Source: Streptosporangiaceae bacterium (GTDB lineage Bacteria > Actinomycetota > Actinomycetes > Streptosporangiales > Streptosporangiaceae). From it: a DNA stretch of 13,995 nt. The stretch is taken from assembly GCA_030045215.1 (NCBI GenBank), contig JASIBJ010000163.1:1-13995 (forward strand), read 5' to 3'. Shown piece by piece: positions 9,088-13,995 of the stretch. Numbering within the stretch: position 1 is the stretch's first letter; every line of letters starts with the position of its first letter. The position numbers and the translations under genes were made by a program. The notes below the pieces were generated by a model. It was given only the letters and a program-made list of their open reading frames with translations, did not search any database and had not been told where the DNA came from.

Positions 9088-9474
9088 CTAGTCCTCGCCG
9101 GAGAACCGCTCCCAGGCGGACTGACGCGTCATCCCGAGCGCCTCGCCAATCCGGGTCCAGGTCATGCCGCGACGGCGCCCCTCGCGCACCCAGCGAGTCA
9201 GCTGCTGTTCCACATGTGTGGAGGTCGCCGCGATCTTGGGCAGCAGGTCGATCAACTCGCCGTCGGAGAACCGCTTCTGCCAGGCTTCGGGATCCGGGTC
9301 CTTCTTGCCCACCGGCTTGCTGGCGATGATCTGATTGCAGAGATCGACGCACTCGTTGCAGATGTAGACGCCGGGCCCGGCGACCATCGTCTCCACGTCG
9401 GCCGATGGTTTCAGGCAAAACGTGCACACCGGGCCTGCGGCCAGGTCAGTTGTGGCCACCGAAGTCCTCCGCAT
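9088..9474 (-). CDS. ClpX-type C4 zinc finger fused to a helix-turn-helix, putative regulator
   Basis: The 128-residue protein joins a ClpX-like zinc-binding domain (Cys17, Cys20, Cys39, Cys42; CTFCLK then [18 protein letters not shown]) to a C-terminal helix-turn-helix (about 99-124, [22 protein letters not shown]). The AAA+ ATPase part of ClpX is absent. In ClpX this domain dimerises and binds substrates or adaptors; here it probably dimerises a DNA-binding protein. Two starts are possible: ATG 9474 with GGAG 5 nt upstream, and GTG 9459 (residue 6) with a stronger GGAGGA (9465-9470) 5 nt upstream. The sequence alone does not decide; the shorter form would have 123 residues. A -35/-10 pair and a palindrome array lie directly upstream, which suggests self-regulation. 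The gene follows an orphan response regulator. Confidence 0.87.
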   Translation of the reverse strand: MRRTSVATTDLAAGPVCTFCLKPSADVETMVAGPGVYICNECVDLCNQIIASKPVGKKDPDPEAWQKRFSDGELIDLLPKIAATSTHVEQQLTRWVREGRRRGMTWTRIGEALGMTRQSAWERFSGED

Positions 9475-9483
9475 ACTGGCTCC

Positions 9484-9541
9484 GTCAGGTCTAGCCTGAC
9501 ACTCGTCAGGCTAGACTTTACGGCGTCAGGTGGCGCCTGAC
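9484..9541. promoter_or_regulatory. operator-like palindrome array (GTCAGG-N5-CCTGAC) around the zinc-finger gene promoter
   Basis: Two 17-bp palindromes share the form GTCAGG-N5-CCTGAC, at 9484-9500 and 9525-9541. Another GTCAGG lies at 9505-9510, so GTCAGG recurs with start spacings of 21 and 20 bp, about two helical turns. The middle part also makes a perfect 12-bp inverted repeat, GTCTAGCCTGAC / GTCAGGCTAGAC, with a 4-nt centre (9489-9516). The right palindrome overlaps the predicted -35 and spacer; the left ones cover the predicted start site and leader. This is repressor-operator geometry. The protein that binds is unknown; the zinc-finger/HTH product or the neighbouring response regulator are the first candidates. 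Confidence 0.7.
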
Positions 9542-9543
9542 AA
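9515..9543 (-). promoter_or_regulatory. housekeeping-type promoter of the zinc-finger/HTH gene
   Basis: On the minus strand TTGTCA (complement of 9538-9543) and TAAAGT (complement of 9515-9520) are exactly 17 nt apart, a good sigma-A/HrdB-type match. The expected start, near 9508, gives a leader of about 34 nt to ATG 9474 or 49 nt to GTG 9459. Confidence 0.6.
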
Positions 9544-9565
9544 GCTCGTCACCCTGCCCTGCGCC

Positions 9566-10273
9566 TCAGCCGAACTCGATGAGCTTCTCCCGCACCGCCA
9601 CCATCACGGCTTCCATCCGCGAGTGGATCTGGAGTTTCTCCAGGATGTTGCGCACGTGGTTCTTGACCGTGTTCTCGGAGATGAACAGTTCCTTGGCGAT
9701 GTCCTTGTTGTTCATCCCCCTGGCGACCAGCCGGAGTACCTCGATCTCGCGCTCGGTCAGCCGCGGTGCGGGAACCTGCTGCGGCGGTTCTTCTTCCTCG
9801 CGCCGCGCCAGGGCGGCGAACTCGGTGAGCAGCTTGCCGGCCATGGACGGGTTGATCAGGGACTGGCCGCCGTGCACGGCCCGGACCGTATCCGCGACCT
9901 CGTCCAACGGGATGTCCTTGAGCAGGTAGCCGCTGGCGCCGGCCCTGATCGCCTCGAAGAGATCCTCCTCCTCGTCGCTGATCGTCAGCATGACGATCTT
10001 CGCGCTCGGCACCAGTCCCTTGAGTGCCCGGCAAGCCTCGATCCCGCTGCTTCGCGGCATCCTGATGTCCATCAGGACGACATCGGGAAGCGACTCGCCG
10101 GCCTTCTGGACCGCCTCCTCCCCGTCGCTGGCCTGGCCGACAAGCTCGATGTCGGCCTCGGACTCCAGCACCATCTCCAGCCCGCGCCTGAACAGGGCGT
10201 GATCGTCGACGATCAGCGTACGAATCGGTTCAGGCGTGTCTTCGCCGTCGCCGGCCCCGGCATTGCGGTCCAT
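9566..10273 (-). CDS. orphan NarL/LuxR-type response regulator
   Basis: The 235 residues form a complete response regulator: a receiver domain (about 17-135) with acidic pair Asp23-Asp24, phospho-acceptor Asp69 in VVLMDIRMP, Thr97 and Lys119 (YLLKD), then a Glu-rich linker and a LuxR/GerE helix-turn-helix (about 171-230, [22 protein letters not shown] and [15 protein letters not shown]). All phosphorylation residues are present, so it should be kinase-controlled, but no partner kinase gene is adjacent; MtrB in this window belongs with MtrA, an OmpR-type regulator. ATG 10273 has a strong GGAGGAG (10282-10288) 8 nt upstream. A promoter with an overlapping palindrome lies upstream, so it is probably transcribed separately from hpf. 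Target genes are unknown. Confidence 0.93.
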   Translation of the reverse strand: MDRNAGAGDGEDTPEPIRTLIVDDHALFRRGLEMVLESEADIELVGQASDGEEAVQKAGESLPDVVLMDIRMPRSSGIEACRALKGLVPSAKIVMLTISDEEEDLFEAIRAGASGYLLKDIPLDEVADTVRAVHGGQSLINPSMAGKLLTEFAALARREEEEPPQQVPAPRLTEREIEVLRLVARGMNNKDIAKELFISENTVKNHVRNILEKLQIHSRMEAVMVAVREKLIEFG

Positions 10274-10356
10274 GCCATCCTCTCCTCCGCGGCCCAGGGC
10301 ACTGTCTTCCCCGCCCGGCCCGCCAACCCATTGCCCCCGCGATGCCCGTGCCAGAA

Positions 10357-10385
10357 CTCTTACCGACGCACGGCCCTGGTTGCAA
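10357..10385 (-). promoter_or_regulatory. candidate promoter of the response-regulator gene
   Basis: On the minus strand TTGCAA (10380-10385) and TAAGAG (complement of 10357-10362) are 17 nt apart. Each hexamer is an imperfect match, but spacing and position fit. The expected leader is about 75 nt. Confidence 0.4.
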
Positions 10386-10397
10386 GTTGCACCAGGG
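10374..10397. promoter_or_regulatory. near-perfect palindrome over the -35 of the response-regulator promoter
   Basis: CCCTGGT and ACCAGGG form the outer arms, GCAA and TTGC the inner arms; only one extra T (10381) and a central G break the symmetry. The inner arms contain the -35 hexamer. The single-base centre suits a DNA-binding dimer better than an RNA hairpin, so an operator is the more likely reading. Confidence 0.45.
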
Positions 10398-10414
10398 GGT
10401 CGGCGCGCGTAGGG

Positions 10415-10450
10415 GCCGCCAGCCCGGCAGCGCCGGTGGAACCTGGCGGC
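10415..10450 (-). terminator. candidate hpf terminator stem-loop
   Basis: GCCGCCAG (10415-10422) pairs perfectly with CTGGCGGC (10443-10450) around a 20-nt loop. An alternative stem, AGCCCGG with CCGGGCT, competes for part of it. It lies 58 nt after the hpf stop and upstream of the response-regulator promoter, where a terminator would be expected. There is no U-tract. Confidence 0.35.
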
Positions 10451-10507
10451 CGGGCTGAATCCTATGGGCCAGCCCGAGCGGATCCAACCGGGTCCGGGCG
10501 GACGGGG

Positions 10508-11350
10508 CTAGGGGCCGGAGACGTCAGCGGCCTGGCGTCCCGCGGATCGGCTGAGGCCACCCCGGCCATTAGCCAGGCCTGGCCGTGCCGTGCCGGGTGC
10601 CTGACCCGCGGCCGGCTCGGCATGCTCCTCGATTGGATGATCGACCAGCCTGATGACGCCGTACTGGTAGCCCCGGCGCTTGTACACCACGCTCGGCATG
10701 CCGGTCTTGTCGTCGGCGAACAAGAAGAAGTCGTGCCCGACCAACTCCATCTCGAACAGAGCCTGATCGATGCTCATCGGCGCCGCGGCGTGGAACTTCT
10801 CCCGCACCAGCAGGGGACCGTCACCTTCCATCTCGACCGGCACCAGGTCTTCGGGCTCCGGCTCTGCGGCGGCCTCGGCCGCGTCGGCCGCGTCAGCGGC
10901 GGCGGCCATCTCGGCCATCGCCTGGGCAGCACCCTCTCCGGCCAGGAGTCCGCCGCCTCGCCCGAGCCTGATCGCGGGCAACTCGGCGTCGGATGCCAGA
11001 TCCGCCTCGGGCAGGTCGATGAGGCGGACGGCCGCGTGCGCACCGTGCCGTCCCTTGCGTCGATCGAGCGCGCGCCGTAGCTGAGTGTCGAGTTTCGCCA
11101 GCGCCATGTCCAGCGCCGCGAACCGATCCTCGGCGGCGGCCTCGGCGCGAATGACGGGTCCGCGCGTGCTGACTGTCAGCTCGACGCGCTCTTTCTGTCC
11201 CGTCTGCCGGGGATTGCGTTCCGACAGGATCTGGACGTCGACGCGGATGGCGCGCTGATCAAGCTTCTCGATCTTCGTCAGCTTCGCCGTGGCGTGCTTG
11301 CGGAACCGCTCCTGCACCTCGGTATGCCGGCCGTTGAAGATGATGTCCAC
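10508..11350 (-). CDS. hpf: long-form ribosome hibernation-promoting factor HPF
   Basis: Long HPF binds the 30S decoding site and pairs ribosomes into inactive 100S dimers in stationary phase or stress. With GTG 11350 as start the protein has 280 residues: N-terminal ribosome-binding domain (1-98, beginning MDIIFNGRHTEVQERFRKH), an Ala/Glu-rich linker (about 100-178), the C-terminal dimerisation domain (179-236: LVREKFHAAAPMSIDQALFEMELVGHDFFLF and VVYKRRGYQYGVIRL), then 44 additional low-complexity residues. An upstream in-frame GTG at 11386 exists, but AAGGGGG (11359-11365) lies 8 nt before GTG 11350 and the family N-terminus fits there. The added tail makes it longer than the usual 210-240 residues of long HPFs. 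It lies downstream of lpqB but is separated by a 455-bp gap. Confidence 0.94.
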   Translation of the reverse strand: MDIIFNGRHTEVQERFRKHATAKLTKIEKLDQRAIRVDVQILSERNPRQTGQKERVELTVSTRGPVIRAEAAAEDRFAALDMALAKLDTQLRRALDRRKGRHGAHAAVRLIDLPEADLASDAELPAIRLGRGGGLLAGEGAAQAMAEMAAAADAADAAEAAAEPEPEDLVPVEMEGDGPLLVREKFHAAAPMSIDQALFEMELVGHDFFLFADDKTGMPSVVYKRRGYQYGVIRLVDHPIEEHAEPAAGQAPGTARPGLANGRGGLSRSAGRQAADVSGP

Positions 11351-11597
11351 TATGCGAACCCCCTTCTGCCCGGATCGGAGCGGCACCCGCCCGGCCGACC
11401 TGGTCTTCTACCCCACATTCGCCTGCTGAGAGGCTCGCAGCTACTTATGCCACTACTGCTCTTCTCCCACACCCGGAGGACATCGGATCCCCCGGCGGGG
11501 CAGGACTTACTTCTAAGCCGCACCGTGATCGGTCGACAACAAGTCGCCTTACGTGGGCCGCTTCGCCTGCGGCTGGCATCGGCTAGCCGGGCCTGCC

Positions 11598-11613
11598 GCC
11601 CCGTAACCGGGGC
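11598..11613. terminator. perfect 6-bp hairpin in the lpqB-hpf gap
   Basis: GCCCCG and CGGGGC pair around the 4-nt loop TAAC. It could end lpqB transcription, 190 nt downstream of that gene. If the promoter candidate at 11659-11687 is real, it would instead sit in the hpf leader. No U-tract. Confidence 0.25.
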
Positions 11614-11658
11614 TCCGGGCCTGGCGCAACCACGGACCCAGGCGGGTGCCATATGACG

Positions 11659-11687
11659 AAGCTATCTGTCTGCCGCCGCTGTGTCAG
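11659..11687 (-). promoter_or_regulatory. weak promoter candidate for hpf
   Basis: On the minus strand CTGACA (complement of 11682-11687, 5 of 6 to TTGACA) and TAGCTT (complement of 11659-11664) are 17 nt apart. The leader would be about 300 nt, unusually long, so a nearer promoter that I cannot recognise may exist. Confidence 0.25.
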
Positions 11688-11716
11688 CCCGGAGTCCTGT
11701 AACCGCGAGGCGGCAG
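11670..11716 (-). terminator. 8-bp stem with long loop after lpqB
   Basis: CTGCCGCC (11670-11677) pairs with GGCGGCAG (11709-11716) around 31 nt, about 90 nt after the lpqB stop. The long loop makes it a weak terminator candidate. It encloses the -35 of the candidate hpf promoter. Confidence 0.2.
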
Positions 11717-11805
11717 TTCTCCCTGGTAGTGACCGACGTCACAACACGACAGAGTTTCCGCTTGATGAACATCTTCCACGAATGCGGAATTTACGACTCG
11801 GCGAG

Positions 11806-13617
11806 CTAGCCCGGGTAGTCCGGGCCCGCCTCGACGCCGACCTCGATCGGCGTGCCCCATCCGCTGCCCGGCGTCGCCGAGGTATAAAGCTCGCCTGTCC
11901 TGGTCCTGACCGCCAGCGCATTCGATCCGGCCGCCGAGATGGCCACCGTCCCGGTGGGCACGTTCGTGAGTGACTGTGACACGCCTCCGGTCAGCGGGAC
12001 CTCCCAGAGATCCCCTCCGCCGAGCGCGATGAGGTCGTCTGTCTTGTACCAGCTGATCGCGGTCGGATTCGGCACGTTCGGGCCCACGGGCCGCCAGGAT
12101 TCGAAGGTGACGGTGCCGGTCCCATACGTAACGGCTGCAAGCAGCATCTCGTTGCCGCCTGTCGTGTGCACGAGAAACGCCGCCCGGACGCCGTCGGGGG
12201 CAATCCGCAGCGCGACAACCTGGCCGGGCGTGCTCGGCGGCGGATCAACCTGCATCAGACTGACAGGTTTGTGCTCAAGTACCCAGATGCCCGATCCGGC
12301 GACGATCCACAGGTTGGAGCCGTTATCCCAGCTCAATGAGGTGCAGGCTCCGCCGGTGCTGGCCACTGGCCAGGGCTTGAACTGGTTCGCCTGGCCGGTC
12401 CCGCCCACAAAAACCTCGCAACCCCGCCGGTACGGCACCGCGACCGCCACCTGCGGGTTTGGCCCTGGAGACACCGCCACGGCTGTGATCGCGGGGTTGG
12501 ACGACAGCACATCAGGAGTCATGACCTTGGGCGGGGTCCCAGCACTGTTCCATTCGCTGACCACGCCAGGGGTGGTGGCGTAGTACAGAGAGTCCTGAGC
12601 GCTGCCAACCGCGGGAACGAAGGCCGTGCCCATGCCGACGTGCTCGACCTTGCCATTGACGACAAGCTGCACGTGCTGCACGATCGCCGGCGAGTACGCC
12701 GAGCTGGTGAGCGTCTCATAGAGCTGCGCATACATCTGCGGGAGGTCTGTAGCCGAGGAAGCTCCGGGAACCTCGAGGCTCACCCGGGCGGTCAAGTTGC
12801 TGATCGTGACCCCGTGCGGGGCCAGCTCGGTTCCTTCCGGGAACGCGGTATCGGTAGCCGACGACAACCAGGTTGTCGTCGGCTGATTCCCGGACACCTC
12901 AAGCAGTCCCTGGACCAGCTCGGTGGCCACGGAGGTTGCATCGGTCGCGCCCGCGACCTCAAGCGGCACGAAGACCGGGTCGGGCACCAGGTAGTTCACC
13001 GAGGGACCATTCTGTCCGAAGAAGTACAGATTCCTGGGCTGGAACACCTCCTCGAAGGCGGTCTCGCTCAGCAGCAGTAGGTTCTGGCCTGTCAGGCTGG
13101 GCAGCTGCTGGATCAGCCACTTTCCGTCGTGGTTGCCGAGCAGGAATGTGTAATTCACTGTCCCCGGCTCGTACAGGTAGTCCCCCTGGCTGCTCAGCGA
13201 CGCGAGGCGCTCCCCTGTGACGGTCACCTTCTCCGTCGGCGGGCCGCCGGTGAGCCGCTGGCCGACGGTCGTGCTGCCCTGGACGGTGACGACCGTGACA
13301 ACCGGTGGCTGGCCAGGGACGTTGTCCCATGGCAGCGGCACGCCGGGCGCCAGGTACTGCTGCGCCGCGCTCGGGTCAAGCTCGAAGTTCGCGCTGGCCG
13401 CCAGGAATCCCAGAACGACATCGTTTGGCGTCCAGCTGCCATTCGGAGCCGGCGGCGCCAGCGGCGCCACGAACGCCTGCTGTTGCCCGCCCTGGCCTTC
13501 GAGCCGCTGCGGCGCTCCTCCGCCGGGCGCCGTGGCGCAGCCGCTCACGAGAACGACCAGCAGCGCAGCACCGAGCGTCCCGCCAGATCGGGCCGGTCGC
13601 AAGCGCCAGCTAGCCAT
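11806..13617 (-). CDS. lpqB: lipoprotein LpqB, MtrAB accessory protein
   Basis: LpqB is a surface lipoprotein that, in mycobacteria and Streptomyces, modulates the sensor kinase MtrB. The 603-residue protein has a lipoprotein signal peptide (basic 5-10, hydrophobic 14-24, lipobox LVSGC with Cys27), an N-terminal LpqB domain (about 60-200), a GerMN domain (about 205-325), and a C-terminal beta-propeller-like domain (about 340-603). ATG 13617 is preferred over an in-frame start at 13701, because it puts the signal peptide at the N-terminus and has GGAG (13627-13630) 9 nt upstream. It overlaps the mtrB stop by 8 nt (ATGGCTAG), so the two are translationally coupled. Confidence 0.95.
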   Translation of the reverse strand: MASWRLRPARSGGTLGAALLVVLVSGCATAPGGGAPQRLEGQGGQQQAFVAPLAPPAPNGSWTPNDVVLGFLAASANFELDPSAAQQYLAPGVPLPWDNVPGQPPVVTVVTVQGSTTVGQRLTGGPPTEKVTVTGERLASLSSQGDYLYEPGTVNYTFLLGNHDGKWLIQQLPSLTGQNLLLLSETAFEEVFQPRNLYFFGQNGPSVNYLVPDPVFVPLEVAGATDATSVATELVQGLLEVSGNQPTTTWLSSATDTAFPEGTELAPHGVTISNLTARVSLEVPGASSATDLPQMYAQLYETLTSSAYSPAIVQHVQLVVNGKVEHVGMGTAFVPAVGSAQDSLYYATTPGVVSEWNSAGTPPKVMTPDVLSSNPAITAVAVSPGPNPQVAVAVPYRRGCEVFVGGTGQANQFKPWPVASTGGACTSLSWDNGSNLWIVAGSGIWVLEHKPVSLMQVDPPPSTPGQVVALRIAPDGVRAAFLVHTTGGNEMLLAAVTYGTGTVTFESWRPVGPNVPNPTAISWYKTDDLIALGGGDLWEVPLTGGVSQSLTNVPTGTVAISAAGSNALAVRTRTGELYTSATPGSGWGTPIEVGVEAGPDYPG

Positions 13618-13995
13618 GGGCCGATACTCCGGTCCCGGCGGCCTTCCCCGGCAGCGACGCAGGGTGCCGGCCGCCAGCCGACTGCCCGTCGCCGCCGTCA
13701 TACGCTCCGTCCCCAGGCAGACCGGCGAAGTCTGCCACGGCGGGCAGATCCACCAGCTCGGTATCGATTGTCTCCCGGTCCGGGCGCAGCGGCAGCGGCG
13801 ATCCGTGCAGCTCCCCTCCCGCGGTGCGCGGCAGCGTCAGGCGGAACACGCTTCCCAGACCGCGCTCTCCCCAGGCCTCCAGCCAGCCACCGTGCAGCCG
13901 CGCGTCCTCCAGCGCGATGGCCAGGCCCAGGCCGGTGCCACCCGACGTCCTGGCCCGTGCCGGGTCGGCCCGCCAGAACCGGTCAAAGACCAGAT
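13610..13995 (-). CDS. mtrB: sensor histidine kinase MtrB, C-terminal part
   Basis: Only the last 127 residues are in the window; the gene continues past the right edge. They begin in the ATP-binding domain: F-box FDRFWR, then the G2 box [10 protein letters not shown] and [27 protein letters not shown], which closely fits MtrB. A tail of about 70 residues, rich in Asp and Gly, follows the catalytic domain. MtrB phosphorylates MtrA, controlling cell-wall and division genes. The TAG stop at 13610-13612 lies within the start of lpqB, and gene order mtrB-lpqB is the conserved actinobacterial one. The mtrA gene would be expected beyond the right edge. Confidence 0.95.
   Translation of the reverse strand, partial: LVFDRFWRADPARARTSGGTGLGLAIALEDARLHGGWLEAWGERGLGSVFRLTLPRTAGGELHGSPLPLRPDRETIDTELVDLPAVADFAGLPGDGAYDGGDGQSAGGRHPASLPGKAAGTGVSAHG

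Larger units (their letters stand above)
11351..11805. other. 455-bp intergenic region between lpqB and hpf; no gene seen
   Basis: No credible coding frame or protein match is visible on either strand. In several relatives a comF-type phosphoribosyltransferase gene lies here; I see no remnant, and the gap is shorter than such a gene. It holds two possible stem-loops and one -35/-10-like pair, listed separately. Near 11729-11742 GTGAC and GTCAC flank a 4-nt centre, and TTCCGC/GCGGAA (11756-11761 / 11784-11789) could pair just after the lpqB stop; both are weak. Base composition at 11720-11800 is less GC-rich than the surrounding genes, as expected of a regulatory stretch. Confidence 0.6.

Noticed and set aside
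9489..9516. Perfect 12-bp inverted repeat read as a terminator of the response-regulator gene
   Set aside because: No U-tract on the minus strand, and the promoter of the next gene lies upstream of it; the repeated half-sites around it point to an operator.
9530..11080. Long plus-strand open frame (516 codons) opposite the response regulator and hpf
   Set aside because: It crosses two well-identified minus-strand genes and the promoter region between them; its composition is that of an antisense shadow.
11729..11742. GTGAC-N4-GTCAC considered as an MtrA box near lpqB
   Set aside because: The spacing does not clearly fit the direct-repeat sites I know for MtrA, and the element lies downstream of lpqB.
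11734..11764. GGAAAC-N15-CGTC on the minus strand, considered as an ECF-sigma promoter for hpf
   Set aside because: The match to any one sigma consensus is loose and the leader to hpf would be near 400 nt; not stronger than chance.
11653..11973. Small plus-strand frame with Cys residues (106 codons)
   Set aside because: Half of it lies opposite the lpqB 3' end, there is no ribosome site at its ATG, and the sequence is Arg-rich without a domain.

Overview
The window is GC-rich chromosomal DNA of a filamentous-type actinobacterium (Streptomyces/Streptosporangiales-like). The evidence is very high G+C at third codon positions, frequent GTG starts, and the actinobacterial gene set mtrB-lpqB, long-form hpf, secA with a SEC-C tail, an Rv3235-family gene and moeZ. 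I cannot name the genus. No tRNA, rRNA, CRISPR array, insertion sequence or phage gene was seen.

Left part (1-3167), minus strand. A fused adenylyltransferase/rhodanese sulfur-carrier enzyme (moeZ) is followed by a one-pass membrane protein of unknown function and then an exported S8 (subtilisin/mycosin-like) protease that runs off the left edge. The last two genes overlap by 7 nt. Upstream of moeZ is a good match to the thiol-stress sigma R/sigma H promoter (GGAAT-N18-GTT). Divergent from it is a small Rv3235-family gene that may be read from a leaderless mRNA.

Middle (3756-7341). secA (1017 aa) converges with the Rv3235-family gene. Its C-terminal linker is expanded and contains an exact 18-bp triplication. 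The 420-bp region upstream of secA carries three 29-bp tandem repeats, part of an array of seven TGCGGTCT octamers.

Right-middle (7342-9474). On the plus strand are a two-helix membrane protein and a YcaQ-type winged-helix DNA glycosylase homologue. A short set of 20-bp degenerate tandem repeats separates the latter from a convergent minus-strand gene that joins a ClpX-type zinc finger to a helix-turn-helix.

Right (9475-13995), minus strand. mtrB (C-terminal part only) overlaps lpqB by 8 nt. Then come a 455-bp gap where comF often lies in relatives, long hpf, an orphan NarL/LuxR response regulator, and the zinc-finger/HTH gene. The last two each have a recognisable -35/-10 pair overlapped by palindromes. 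The most striking is GTCAGG-N5-CCTGAC, present twice, with a third half-site in between, around the zinc-finger gene promoter. This is the best candidate for an undescribed regulatory circuit in the window.

Taken together the window encodes envelope and stress functions: protein export (SecA), cell-envelope signalling (MtrB-LpqB), ribosome hibernation (HPF), thiol/sulfur chemistry (MoeZ), exported proteolysis, DNA repair, and two small transcriptional regulators.
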